Of a stretch of 64,000 nucleotides of DNA, positions 32,177-41,887 are shown one piece after another. Below the pieces are notes generated by a model that was not told the DNA's origin, ran no database searches, and saw only the letters and a program-made list of their open reading frames with translations. Origin of the DNA: Actinomycetes bacterium (GTDB taxonomy: Bacteria; Actinomycetota; Acidimicrobiia; Acidimicrobiales; Bog-793); assembly GCA_021798985.1 (NCBI GenBank), contig JAJZBI010000012.1:30714-94713 (forward strand). The letters are read 5' to 3'. Within the stretch, counting starts at the first letter, position 1. Each line of letters opens with the position of its first letter. A program made the translations under genes and the position numbers.

Positions 32177-33214
32177 TCACGGCTCGGCGGAAAAGCGCGT
32201 CACCTCGACGCGCAGCAGCTCGGCCATCGCCGAGAGCCCCGAGCCACCGCTCGCCCCGCTCGCCTCGGCGATGGCGTCGAACTGGCCGGACATGGCGCTG
32301 ATCAGCGAGGCGATCTCGCCCACGCCCTCGACGGTGGAACCCGCCAAGCGCTGGGCCGCCGCGATGTTGTCGCCGATCTCTTCTGACGAGCGCGCCACCT
32401 CATCGGCCAGGCTCTTGATCTCGTTCGCCACGACGTTGAAGCCCCGTCCCGCCTCACCGGCGCGGGCGGCCTCGATGGCGGCGTTGAGGGCGAGCAGCTT
32501 GGTCTGCGAGGCGACACTGCGGATGAGATCGGCGGCCCGCCCGATCGTGCGCGAGGACTCCCGCAGGGACTCGACCGTGGCAATCACGGTGCCGGTGCGC
32601 CCGACGGCCGACGCGGCGTCCCCGGCCACCGCAGCGGCCGACGCCGCGAACTCGGTCGAGGCCGCCGCGACCTGGGCCGCGATGTCGAGGACCTTGGCGG
32701 CGAGCACCTGGCGCTCCTCGCGCTGGCGCGCCCCGGCGGCCACGGCCCCCTCGAGCGCCGCGCGGGCCTCGTCGATGCGTCGCGCCCGCTCCCGGAAGGT
32801 CGCCGGCATGCCGCGCACTAAAAAGTGGCGGTGGAAGCGCCCGGACCCCGCCGCCGCGAGCGTGGCGGCCGACTCGCGGCCGAACGCGTCGGCGAGGTCG
32901 ACGACGTGGTTGACCGCCCGGCGCAGCGCGTCGAGCTCGGGGACCTCGACGGAGGGGAGACGGACCTCGAGATCCCCCGCCGCCAGGCGACGACAGCCCT
33001 CGGCGAGCTGGGCGATCGCCGCCTGGTGGCGCGCCAGCTCGCTCGCCGCTGGTGCCGGCGCGGCCAGGTCGGCCGTGGGCAGGTCGGCCGTGGGCAGGTC
33101 GGCCACTGGCAGGTCCGGCGCAGGCAGGTCCGGCGCAGGCAGGTCCGGCGCAGGCAACTCGGGCACGGGCAGCTCGGGCCGCGCCGGCGAGCCGAGCGTC
33201 TCCGTGCCGCCCAT
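32177..33214 (-). CDS. Soluble methyl-accepting chemotaxis signalling protein (MCP domain)
   Basis: 345 residues from ATG 33214. After [10 protein letters not shown] comes a run of LPxxD pentapeptides (about residues 13-48), then a HAMP-like helical region, then the MCP signalling hairpin. The hairpin tip reads [39 protein letters not shown]. No membrane segment is seen, so it is cytosolic. The ATG overlaps the stop of the PAS gene by one base (TGATG). Together the two equal a split, soluble Aer-type redox sensor. No CheA/W genes are in the window. Confidence 0.88.
   Translation of the reverse strand: MGGTETLGSPARPELPVPELPAPDLPAPDLPAPDLPVADLPTADLPTADLAAPAPAASELARHQAAIAQLAEGCRRLAAGDLEVRLPSVEVPELDALRRAVNHVVDLADAFGRESAATLAAAGSGRFHRHFLVRGMPATFRERARRIDEARAALEGAVAAGARQREERQVLAAKVLDIAAQVAAASTEFAASAAAVAGDAASAVGRTGTVIATVESLRESSRTIGRAADLIRSVASQTKLLALNAAIEAARAGEAGRGFNVVANEIKSLADEVARSSEEIGDNIAAAQRLAGSTVEGVGEIASLISAMSGQFDAIAEASGASGGSGLSAMAELLRVEVTRFSAEP
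33063..33172. repeat. 15-bp tandem repeats encoding LPxxD pentapeptides
   Basis: About seven in-frame copies of a 15-bp unit (GGCAGGTCCGGCGCA, GGCAGGTCGGCCGTG and variants) in the 5' part of the MCP gene. They encode [10 protein letters not shown] and LPTAD in series, a Pro-rich linker likely to vary in copy number by slippage. Confidence 0.7.
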
Positions 33215-33759
33215 CACGCCGCCTCGGCGCGGTTGATGAGGTCCCACACGAACGCGTCGTAGTCCTGGTCTCGCGCCCCGAGCAGGTGCGCGAGCAGCTG
33301 GCCGGAAGCCTCCATGCCCGCCACGGGGCTGTGGTGGCGGAGCTCCTCGGCACGCAGACGCTCGTAGAGGGCGGCGATCTCGGTGATGGCGGCACGCCGC
33401 GGGCTGCGTCGGTTGGAGTGATACCCGACGATCCGGCCGTCGGCGTCAAAGGAGGGCGAGATGTGCGCGAGGACCCAGTAGTTGGCGCCGTCCGCGGCGA
33501 GGTTGTTGACGAAGGCGAAGATCTCCTCGCCGCGCTCGATCGTCTGCCACAGGACGCGAAAGACGATCCGGGGCATCTCCGGGTGGCGGATGATGCTGTG
33601 CGGTTTGCCGAGGAGCTCGTCCTCTCGGTACCCAGACACGCGCACGAAGACGTCGTTGGCGTAGGTGATGAACCCCCGCCGATCGGTCTTGGAGACGATG
33701 ATCTCCTCGTCGCCAAAGGTGCGCTCAATGCCTGAGGGGGTGGGGCCGACCTGGCGCAT
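33214..33759 (-). CDS. PAS-domain sensor protein (Aer-like)
   Basis: 181 residues. A single PAS domain of the Aer type: [80 protein letters not shown]. The HPEMP turn and Trp are typical of FAD-binding Aer PAS domains. The C-terminal ~50 residues are helical and end one base into the MCP gene. It would sense redox state and signal through the MCP partner. Confidence 0.88.
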   Translation of the reverse strand: MRQVGPTPSGIERTFGDEEIIVSKTDRRGFITYANDVFVRVSGYREDELLGKPHSIIRHPEMPRIVFRVLWQTIERGEEIFAFVNNLAADGANYWVLAHISPSFDADGRIVGYHSNRRSPRRAAITEIAALYERLRAEELRHHSPVAGMEASGQLLAHLLGARDQDYDAFVWDLINRAEAA

Positions 33760-33972
33760 GTCCCTCCATCACCTGTTCGCTCGGATCACTGAGACCTTTC
33801 GGCCAGCCAGGCGAGGGACTCGAGCGAACACGGCACGGCCGCGCGACAACGGGCCACCTGGCCCGCACGGCGGGGCACTTCGGCCACCAAGCAGGTGACG
33901 AAGGCCTCTTGATCGGCACCGGCGCGTCGCAGCATCAGCGAGGGGCGATCACCGCACCGGACCCCGGACGTG

Positions 33973-34006
33973 GAAAGAGGGCCGGTGGGGGGACCGGCCC
34001 TCTTTC
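33973..34006. terminator. Strong hairpin, likely rho-independent terminator
   Basis: GAAAGAGGGCCGGT and ACCGGCCCTCTTTC form a 14-bp perfect stem around a G6 loop. It lies in a 376-bp spacer without genes. A short CTTTC follows rather than a full U-tract. Confidence 0.6.
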
Positions 34007-34096
34007 ATCGACCACTCAGGCACGGAGGGGGGAATTCCGTTTCGTCCTGCGGTCTGTGCTCCAGTATGGCGATCAGGGTCGCATCGGTCAAACAGT

Positions 34097-34134
34097 TTCC
34101 TTAGATGGCACCCATCTAAGGAACAGATTGTTCC
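34097..34134. terminator. AT-rich perfect hairpin after the UxaA operon
   Basis: TTCCTTAGATGG and CCATCTAAGGAA (34097-34108, 34112-34123) form a 12-bp stem with a CAC loop, followed by a second palindrome GGAAC-agatt-GTTCC (34120-34134). It sits directly downstream of the minus-strand stop at 34136. The AT-rich stem is unusual in this GC-rich genome, so a binding site or IS scar is also possible. Confidence 0.5.
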
Positions 34135-34135
34135 G

Positions 34136-35278
34136 CTAGACCCCGACGACGCTCAGCGCGAACTGCTGATCGCCGTTGCGCTCGGCCGCCGTGAGCTCGC
34201 CCGAGGCCACCGCCAGCAAGCGGGCGTAGATGACCTCACCCATGCTCTCCACGCTCTCCGCACCCGTGAGGATCACACCGGCGTCGAGGTCGATGTCCCC
34301 CGCCAGGCGGGCGGCGACCTCGCTGTTGGTGGCGATCTTCAAGCACGGCGCGATCGGCGAGCCGGTCGGGGTGCCGCGGCCGGTGGTGAAGGCCACGACT
34401 TGGGCCCCACCGGCCACCATGCCGACCATCTGCTCGATGTCGTGGCCCGGGGTGTCCATGATGTACAGCCCGCCGCGCGGGCAGGCCTCGCCGTAGTCGA
34501 GGACGCCGCTGATCGGGCCCTTGCCCCCCTTTTTCGCCGAGCCGAGCGCCTTCTCCTCGATGGTGGTGAGGCCGCCGGCCTGGTTGCCCGGAGAGGGTTG
34601 GGCGCCACGCACGTCGACCCCGAGGTCGCGAATCGAACGCTCGAAGTCGTCGATCACCCCCCGCACGGCCGCCGCCACCTCGGCCGAGACGGCCCGGGCC
34701 GCCAGCGACTCCTCGGCACCGATCAGTTCGGGGATCTCGGCGAGGATCGAGCCGCCGCCCGCCGCGACCAGTCGGTCGCTCGCCACCCCGAGCGCCGGGT
34801 TGGCAGTGATGCCGGATAGGGCGTCCGAGCCGCCGCATTCGAGCCCCACGATCAGCTCGCGCACTGGGACGGCGCGGCGCTCGGTCGTGGCCCCGGCGCG
34901 CAGCCGGGCCGCCGCAGCGGCCGCCGCAGCGGCAGCCCCGTTGGTCCCGCGGTGCTCGGCCAGGGTGACCACGGCGCAGGGCACGCCCTGCTCGGCGGCG
35001 TGCTCGGCGAGCCAGCCGTCACTGGCGTCGAGGCCGACCAGCACGAGGCCGCCCACGTTCGGGCTCGTGGCGAAGCCGGCGAGGGTGCGTCGCACCCGCT
35101 CGCCGTCGACCTGATCGGGCCGCTCGAGCTCCTGGGGGACGGCCACCACGCCCTCTTGGCCCGCCACGGCGCGCCGCGCCGCCACGTTGGCAACCGAGCG
35201 CATGGCGAGCACGAGGACGTGGTCGCGCACCCCGACGCGGCCGTCGGGTCGGACGTAGCCGGAGAAGGTGTCGCTCAC
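34136..35278 (-). CDS. UxaA-family dehydratase, large subunit (C-terminal motif type)
   Basis: 380 residues from GTG 35278. The altronate/galactarate dehydratase fold is seen with LIVGLECGGSDALSGITANP, GGSILAEIPELIGAEESLAA, MDTPGHDIEQMVGMVAGG and TTGRGTPTGSPIAPCLKIAT. The N-terminal metal-binding HxxGC found in the family is absent here (VVAVPQELERPDQ). It overlaps the 279-residue paralogue by 4 nt. The family dehydrates sugar acids such as altronate, galactarate or sulfolactate; the substrate is unknown. Confidence 0.85.
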   Translation of the reverse strand: MSDTFSGYVRPDGRVGVRDHVLVLAMRSVANVAARRAVAGQEGVVAVPQELERPDQVDGERVRRTLAGFATSPNVGGLVLVGLDASDGWLAEHAAEQGVPCAVVTLAEHRGTNGAAAAAAAAAARLRAGATTERRAVPVRELIVGLECGGSDALSGITANPALGVASDRLVAAGGGSILAEIPELIGAEESLAARAVSAEVAAAVRGVIDDFERSIRDLGVDVRGAQPSPGNQAGGLTTIEEKALGSAKKGGKGPISGVLDYGEACPRGGLYIMDTPGHDIEQMVGMVAGGAQVVAFTTGRGTPTGSPIAPCLKIATNSEVAARLAGDIDLDAGVILTGAESVESMGEVIYARLLAVASGELTAAERNGDQQFALSVVGV

Positions 35279-36114
35279 ATCGACCTCGCAAGGCGTGGGA
35301 GGGTGAATTCTGCTGCGCCCCGGCGCTCGGCGGCGCATGGCACGCCCGAGAAGCAGGCCGCCGCGGCGGCAGCCAGGCGCATCCCCGCCGCGTCCTCCTC
35401 GCCGGGCTCGACGCGGTCGTCGAAGTCCTCGCCGAGCGCAGCGGCGAGCACCGGGTCGCCGCTCACCGAGAGCACGGGGACCACCGCGAAGGACCTCGGC
35501 CCCTCGCCCGGTCCGCACCAGGCCACGATGACCGTGGCGCCGGCCGCCGCGAGCTCGGCGTGGGCGAGCTCGCCGCGCTGGGCCGTACCCGGCAGTACGA
35601 GCGAGGCGCCCGCGTCCGAAAGGGCCGCCGCCAGCGCCGCGGCGAAGGGAGCGTCGGGATCGTCCAGGCCGACGCGCAGCGACGCGGCGGGAACCGGCTG
35701 GCGCTCGAGGCGACGGGCGGCCTCGACGAGCGCCTGGCGCTCGGCAACGCCCGCCGCGACCGTCGCCGCGCTGCCCCCACAGGCCTGGATCCCGACGAAG
35801 GCGACATGCTGGTGCGCCCGGGCGATCTCCTCGGCGAGCCCGGGGCCGCCGATCGTCTCACAGCCGAGTCCCACCACCACCACGCCGGCGACGTTCGGGT
35901 TCGTCGCCATGCCGACGAACAGGCGAGAGGAGTTGGTCACGTCGTCGCCTACCTGCCCGCAGCCGTGCTGGTGGGTGACCGACACGGCGTCGTCCCCCGC
36001 CACCTGCTCGGCGACGCGGGTCGAGCAGACGACCGAGGGCAGCACGAGCACGTGGTTGCGCGCCCCCGCCCCGCCGTGTTCGCGCGGGTAGCCGAACAGC
36101 TCGAGGGCGCTCAT
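35275..36114 (-). CDS. UxaA-family paralogue carrying the HxxGC motif
   Basis: 279 residues. The N-terminal half has GAGARNHVLVLPSVVCSTRV, the metal-ligand motif SVTHQHGCGQVGDD and NPNVAGVVVVGLGCETIG. The C-terminal half is short and lacks the DTPGHD and GRGTPTGSP motifs that its downstream partner keeps. The two subunits are complementary and probably form one active enzyme. It overlaps both neighbours by 4 nt. Confidence 0.8.
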   Translation of the reverse strand: MSALELFGYPREHGGAGARNHVLVLPSVVCSTRVAEQVAGDDAVSVTHQHGCGQVGDDVTNSSRLFVGMATNPNVAGVVVVGLGCETIGGPGLAEEIARAHQHVAFVGIQACGGSAATVAAGVAERQALVEAARRLERQPVPAASLRVGLDDPDAPFAAALAAALSDAGASLVLPGTAQRGELAHAELAAAGATVIVAWCGPGEGPRSFAVVPVLSVSGDPVLAAALGEDFDDRVEPGEEDAAGMRLAAAAAACFSGVPCAAERRGAAEFTLPRLARSM

Positions 36115-36404
36115 CGGCCGGCCGCCTGGACGCCGGGCAGCCGGGCGCTCACGACGTTGTGCACATGGACGTGGGCGCCCGCCGCGATATCAGCCGTGGC
36201 GATCCCGATCACCTCCCCGTACTTGCGCACCGGCGTCCCCGCGGGGATCGGCGCGAGGGCGATCTTGTGCCCGAAGCCGATCGCCTCGCGGGCGACCACC
36301 CGGGCGGGCTCGAGCACCACCTCGTCACCGGGTGCGAGCGCCTCGATGACGACGGCGACGTTGTCCTGGGGATCGAGGCGCAGGGCTCTCGGTGGCGTGC
36401 TCAC
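36111..36404 (-). CDS. UxaA N-terminal (SAF-domain) subunit
   Basis: 97 residues, the usual size of the separate SAF subunit of UxaA/SuyA-type dehydratases. Motifs: IGFGHKIALAPIPAGTPVRK, YGEVIGIATADIAAGAHVHV then HNVVS. It heads the three-gene operon and overlaps the next gene by 4 nt. A LysR gene lies divergently 62-75 bp away. Confidence 0.88.
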   Translation of the reverse strand: MSTPPRALRLDPQDNVAVVIEALAPGDEVVLEPARVVAREAIGFGHKIALAPIPAGTPVRKYGEVIGIATADIAAGAHVHVHNVVSARLPGVQAAGR

Positions 36405-36478
36405 TGCTCCATCATGGCAAGCGCGGCGGCCAGGTGCATGGTCCGCGCCGGGCCGGGCGGTGGCTTATGGTTCAGCCG

Positions 36479-37465
36479 ATGGACCTGCGTCAGCTGCAAG
36501 CGATCGTGGCGATCGCCGAGCAGGGCTCGTTCTCGGCCGCCGCCGACGCCCTCTCGACGGTGCAGTCCAACGTCTCCACCCACGTGAAAAAGCTCGAGCG
36601 CGAGCTCGGCACCCAGCTCGTCGACCGGGCGAGCGGTGAGCTCACCGACGCCGGGGCGCTCGTCGTCGCCCGCGCGAAACGCGTGCTGCGCGAGCTCGAC
36701 GCGCTCACCGCGGACGTCACCGCGCTCAGCCAGGAGATCGTCGGCACCGTGCGCGTCGGCGCCATCGGCACCGCCGCGCGCTGGCTGGTCCCCCAGCTCG
36801 TCGACATCACGCCGCTGCGCCATCCCCAGTTGCACCTGGTCTTCGTCGAGGCCACCACGTCGGGGCTCGGCGACCAGCTCTCCTCGGGCCAGGTGGACGT
36901 CGGCGTCCTCGCCTTACCGGGCGGCGGACCGGAGATCCGCACGATCCCGCTCTATGAGGAGGACCTCGTCCTCGTCGTGCCCCGCGACCACCCCTTCGCC
37001 GAGCACCACAGCGTCCCGCTCGCCGCGCTCGCCGGGATCCCGCTCTTCTTGCCGCTGCCGGGCACCGCCTTTCGCGACGAGCTCGACGCCCAGGCCGAGG
37101 CGGCCGGGATCACCCTGCACGCCAAGGCCGAGATGGACAGCGTGCGCCTGATGGCCTCGCTCACCTTCGACCGCGCCGGCTACTCGGTGCTGCCCGCAGG
37201 CGCCATCCCGGCCTATTTGCAAAGCGCCTTCGCCCAGCTGCCGATCGTGGGCCTGCCACCGCGCCTCGTCGGCGTCGCCCAGCGGCGCCGCGGCCTGCCG
37301 GGCGCGCCGGTGCGCGCCGTCTTGGAGATCTTGTCGGAGATCATCTACGACCCCGACCGCGTGCCCGCCGGCGTGCGCCCGGTGGGCGCGGCGACCGCCC
37401 ATCCCCCGATCGTGCCGATCGCCGGGCCCTTCGCCCGGCGCCACGACGAGTCGAGCGCCGGCTGA
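36479..37465 (+). CDS. LysR-family transcriptional regulator
   Basis: 328 residues from ATG 36479; ATG 36467 is an alternative. The winged HTH reads MDLRQLQAIVAIAEQGSFSA then AADALSTVQSNVSTHVKKLE. The effector domain follows (TVRVGAIGTAARWLVPQLVD, VDVGVLALPGGGPEIRTIPL). It is divergent from the UxaA operon, the classic LysR layout, so it probably senses the sugar-acid substrate and controls that operon. Confidence 0.92.
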   Translation: MDLRQLQAIVAIAEQGSFSAAADALSTVQSNVSTHVKKLERELGTQLVDRASGELTDAGALVVARAKRVLRELDALTADVTALSQEIVGTVRVGAIGTAARWLVPQLVDITPLRHPQLHLVFVEATTSGLGDQLSSGQVDVGVLALPGGGPEIRTIPLYEEDLVLVVPRDHPFAEHHSVPLAALAGIPLFLPLPGTAFRDELDAQAEAAGITLHAKAEMDSVRLMASLTFDRAGYSVLPAGAIPAYLQSAFAQLPIVGLPPRLVGVAQRRRGLPGAPVRAVLEILSEIIYDPDRVPAGVRPVGAATAHPPIVPIAGPFARRHDESSAG

Positions 37466-37466
37466 G

Positions 37467-38108
37467 CTACGCCGCGCCGCCCGGCGGCCGGTCCATCAGC
37501 CACAGCGTCGGGCCGCCCTCGAAGGTCACCTCGTCGCGCACGGCAAAGCCGAGGCGGGCGTAGAAGGGGACGTTGTCGCGGCGCGAGGATTCGAGGTAGG
37601 CGGGGACGCCCTCGGCGTCGCAGCGCTCGAGCAGCGGGGTGATGAGCGCGCTGCCGAGGCCCTGGCGCTGGCGGTCGGCAGCGACGCCGACGGTCCCGAG
37701 GTAGTAGTGGGGGCCGGCGGGATGGTGGCGCTCGAGCAGGGCGCCGAGACGGCGCGCCACGCCGAAGCGCCGGCCGAACACCCCGATCAGAAGGATCGGC
37801 CAGAGCGCGAACGTCACCTTGCCGCTGAACGCGCTGGGCGGCAGCCACAGCGAGGCGCCGACGAGTCGCCCGGTCGTCGAGGCGCTGCTGACGAGGACCT
37901 CGCCGCGGGGCAGGTAGCTGTGGCGCAGCTGCACGCCGAAGAACCGCTCGAGCTGCGCGCGGCGCGTGCTCGGATCGGGGAAGAGATGAGTCGCCACCGG
38001 GTCGGTGGCGAACGCCCCGGCCAGCGCGGCGGCGATCGCCGCCGCATCGCCAGGCTGCCCCCGCCGGACCGCCGCAGCGGCACCGGCAGGGGGCAGGGCC
38101 CCTGGCAT
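37467..38108 (-). CDS. GNAT-family N-acetyltransferase
   Basis: 213 residues. The acetyl-CoA motif is LGTVGVAADRQRQGLGSALI (R/Q-x-x-G-x-G/A loop), followed by YLESSRRDNVPFYARLGFAV, the usual C-terminal signature. It follows the ABC ATPase gene by 2 bp, so it is in the same operon, though its link to sugar uptake is unclear. It converges with the LysR gene, with one base between stops. Confidence 0.88.
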   Translation of the reverse strand: MPGALPPAGAAAAVRRGQPGDAAAIAAALAGAFATDPVATHLFPDPSTRRAQLERFFGVQLRHSYLPRGEVLVSSASTTGRLVGASLWLPPSAFSGKVTFALWPILLIGVFGRRFGVARRLGALLERHHPAGPHYYLGTVGVAADRQRQGLGSALITPLLERCDAEGVPAYLESSRRDNVPFYARLGFAVRDEVTFEGGPTLWLMDRPPGGAA

Positions 38109-38110
38109 GC

Positions 38111-39280
<1,170 letters not shown>

Positions 39281-39314
39281 TGACTCCCCCTTGTCTGCGC
39301 CGCAGCGTTGTGCC

Positions 39315-40910
39315 TTAGCGACCGATGATGACGCCTTCATACGGCGCGAGGTGGATCGATCCTTCCACATCGTCGCCAGCGCGTTCCAGTGTTGTCGACA
39401 CGAGCACCCGTCCCGAGGGCACCGGCACGCTGGCGGGCCGGTCCACCCAGTTGAGCGCCACGACCAGGTCGCCGACGCGGTAGACGAAGTGCTCCTCATC
39501 GACCGAGAGCGTCTGATAGCCGGCGATGCCCGGCGCGAGGTGCTGGCGCCGCACCGCGAGGAGCGCCCGGGTGAGCGCGAGCGGCGAGGTCGGCTCGGCG
39601 ACCTGCTCGTCGACGCTGCCCGCGGGCAGCGGCCCGAGGGGAAGCCACGGCTCGACGCCGGGCGCCGTGAAGCCGCCGTTCGGCTCGATCGACCACGGCA
39701 TCGGCGTCCGCCCGCGGTCGCGCTCCCCCTTGCCGCCCCGGTTGCCCTTGGTCATCGGGTCGCGCTGGCGCTCGAGCGGCACGGCGACGTCGGTCATCGC
39801 CAGCTCGTCGCCGTAGTAGAGGACGACGGTGCCCGGCAGGCTGCACAGCAGCATCAGGCCGAGGCGAGCCCGGCGGACGTCGCCGTCGCCCCAGTGGCTG
39901 GCGAAGCGGCCGATGTCGTGATTCGAGGCGGTCCAGACCGGGCAGGCCTCGCCGAGCGCGGCGATCGAGGACTCGATGACGGCCGCGAGCTGGGGCGCCG
40001 AGAAGGGCGCGAGCGCGAAGCGGAAGTTGAAGGCGAGCTGCAGCTCGTCGTCGTCCCCGGTGTAGCTGGCGAGCCGCTCGGGGTCCCAGACCCACGTCTC
40101 GCCGAGCAGTAAGCGGCCGGGCTCGTAGGTGTCGGCGAGCTTGCGCCAGGCCCGGAAGACCTCGTGGGTCTCGGGGCGGTTCGCCGAGTAGACCGGCTCG
40201 CGGCCAAAGCGGGCCTGGGCGCTGTCGATGTCGGCGTCGGGGTTGTCGCGCAGCTCGACGTCCTTGTAGAGGCCGTGGGCGACGTCGATACGAAAGCCCG
40301 CCACGCCACGGTCGAACCAGAAGCGCAGCACCCGCTCGAACTCGGTGTGGACCGCCGGGTTCCACCAGTTGAGGTCGGGCTGGGTGTCGAGGAAATTGTG
40401 CAGGTAGTACTGCCCGCTCGCCGCGTCAAAGGCCCAGGCGCACTCGCCGGTCGAGTCCAGCCAGTTGTTCGGCGGGCCGCCGTCGGGGCCGGGATCGGCA
40501 AAGACGTAGTAGTCCCGCCGCGGGGACGCAGGGTCTTCGATCGCCTCGACGAACCAGGGGTGGCTCGCGCTCGTGTGGTTCGGCACGAGGTCCAACAAGA
40601 CCTCCATGCCGACCGCCTTGGCGCCCTTGATGAGCTGCTCGAGGTCCTCCATCGTCCCGAGCTCGGGATGCACGCCGTAGTAGTCCGAGACGTCATAGCC
40701 CCAGTCGGTGTCGGGCGAGGGCATCGTCGGCGACAGCCACACCCCGTCGAGGCCGAGCTCGGCGAGGTAGCCGAGGCGCGAGGAGAGCCCCTTCAGGTCG
40801 CCGTAGCCGTCGCCATCGCTGTCTTGGAAGGAGCGGACGTAGACCTGGTAGAGGGCGGCGCCCTCCCACCAGCGTGGCGGCCGCAGGAACGGGGCGTGCT
40901 CGGTGGCCAT
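39315..40910 (-). CDS. GH13 alpha-glucosidase
   Basis: 531 residues from ATG 40910. Conserved GH13 regions in order: LLDLVPNHTSASHPWF (region I), GFRIDVAHGLYKDVEL (nucleophile Asp), LLLGETWVWD (acid/base Glu) and WTASNHDIGRFAS (transition-state Asp). WWEGAALYQVYVRSFQDSDG at the start and GNRGGKGERDRGRTPMPW suggest the oligo-1,6-glucosidase/alpha-glucosidase group. It would hydrolyse maltose-, isomaltose- or sucrose-type sugars in the cytosol after uptake. First gene of a GH13-ABC-GNAT operon. Confidence 0.92.
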   Translation of the reverse strand: MATEHAPFLRPPRWWEGAALYQVYVRSFQDSDGDGYGDLKGLSSRLGYLAELGLDGVWLSPTMPSPDTDWGYDVSDYYGVHPELGTMEDLEQLIKGAKAVGMEVLLDLVPNHTSASHPWFVEAIEDPASPRRDYYVFADPGPDGGPPNNWLDSTGECAWAFDAASGQYYLHNFLDTQPDLNWWNPAVHTEFERVLRFWFDRGVAGFRIDVAHGLYKDVELRDNPDADIDSAQARFGREPVYSANRPETHEVFRAWRKLADTYEPGRLLLGETWVWDPERLASYTGDDDELQLAFNFRFALAPFSAPQLAAVIESSIAALGEACPVWTASNHDIGRFASHWGDGDVRRARLGLMLLCSLPGTVVLYYGDELAMTDVAVPLERQRDPMTKGNRGGKGERDRGRTPMPWSIEPNGGFTAPGVEPWLPLGPLPAGSVDEQVAEPTSPLALTRALLAVRRQHLAPGIAGYQTLSVDEEHFVYRVGDLVVALNWVDRPASVPVPSGRVLVSTTLERAGDDVEGSIHLAPYEGVIIGR

Positions 40911-41050
40911 TTTGCCGATCATAGGAGCTAGGCAGGCCAATCAGGCGGGCACCCTCGAGCGCGTCGCGCGCCACACGGCACGCGGTGGCGACAGCGGTCG
41001 GGCGTGCCCGCTCGGCGAGGCGCGGGAGCGTCGCGCCGCCGGACGCGACA

Positions 41051-41071
41051 GGGCGGGCCGACGGCCCGCCC
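41051..41071. terminator. GC-rich hairpin
   Basis: GGGCGGGCC and GGCCCGCCC form a perfect 9-bp stem with a GAC loop, about 100 bp past the stop of the minus-strand gene at 41169. It probably works with the hairpin at 41136-41161 to end transcription before the GH13 promoter. Confidence 0.5.
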
Positions 41072-41083
41072 AGTTGCATCCAT

Positions 41084-41159
41084 GACGTCGTGAGAAGCCG
41101 CGCCGGCCGAGCGGCCAACACGACGTGGTGAGAAGCCGTGCCGGCCGAGCGGCCGGCAC
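41084..41159. repeat. Tandem 38-bp direct repeat
   Basis: Two adjacent 38-bp units (41084-41121 and 41122-41159) share the core GTGAGAAGCCGYGCCGGCCG and differ at a few positions. The second unit carries the complete hairpin; in the first the right arm is altered (GGCCAACAC). A local duplication of a terminator is likely. Confidence 0.65.
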
Positions 41160-41161
41160 GG
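41136..41161. terminator. Terminator hairpin after the gene at 41169
   Basis: CCGTGCCGGCC and GGCCGGCACGG form an 11-bp perfect stem with a GAGC loop, ending 7 bp from the minus-strand stop codon. Confidence 0.65.
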
Positions 41162-41168
41162 TGGCCAA

Positions 41169-41708
41169 TCAGGCCGCCTGCTCGTCCTCGGAGGTCTCCT
41201 CGGCGTCGGCGAGCACCGCATTGGCCGCCTGCAGGACCCGGGCCTCGGCCGCCTTGACCATGGCGTTGTTCGCTGCCTGCCAGGGAAGAAGCCGCTCGAT
41301 CGACGCCAGCGCCGCGGCAACGGCCGCCTCGTAGCGGGTCGGCTCGATCCGGCGCGGGAGGCGCTCGGCACTGCGGATCGTCAGCGAGCCGACGCGGGCC
41401 CCGAAGGTCGCCACGTCGATCTCGACCTCCTGGCGCACCGGCACGACGCCGCCAAAGCGCAGCGACGCCCGGTAGGTGCGCAGGTCAGCCTGCTCGTGGC
41501 GCCGAGCCACCGGGCCACGCAACGTCAAGGTTGCCTCACCGGCGGGAATCTGGCCGAGGAGGCCAACCAGGTCGAGGGTCCGCACGTCCGCCTCGACGGC
41601 CCGGCGCACCGGGCGGGGGAGGGCGCCGCGGCGCAGCGAGGTCTTCTCCTCGGCCAACAGCTGGCCCGACCGCCCGGTCACTGCATCGAACACCCAACGC
41701 TCTGCCAT
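41169..41708 (-). CDS. Conserved-looking hypothetical protein
   Basis: 179 residues from ATG 41708, preferred because AAAGGAG lies 6 nt upstream; ATG 41738 gives 189. The middle is beta-rich with alternating charge (EADVRTLDLVGLLGQIPAGE, VPVRQEVEIDVATFGARVGS), and the C-terminal half is a helical Ala-rich stretch ending in EETSEDEQAA. No signal peptide or membrane segment. No family recognised. It is a single-gene unit with an AT-rich promoter region (41739-41880) and its own terminator. Confidence 0.6.
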   Translation of the reverse strand: MAERWVFDAVTGRSGQLLAEEKTSLRRGALPRPVRRAVEADVRTLDLVGLLGQIPAGEATLTLRGPVARRHEQADLRTYRASLRFGGVVPVRQEVEIDVATFGARVGSLTIRSAERLPRRIEPTRYEAAVAAALASIERLLPWQAANNAMVKAAEARVLQAANAVLADAEETSEDEQAA

Positions 41709-41887
41709 CGCTTGCTCCTTTTCACGCTTCTCGCTCATCTGCGTTTGCTCTGTCTGCGAGGCATGTCCAGTGTCCGGGTTCTGGATTAATCTGTCAAAGA
41801 GTTATTTTCGATGCTGCCCATCTATTTTGTAGATCTCTCAAGGGGCCGAGGTGGAGCGGCGGAGTGGCGGCGCCGTAGCCTTCGGAC

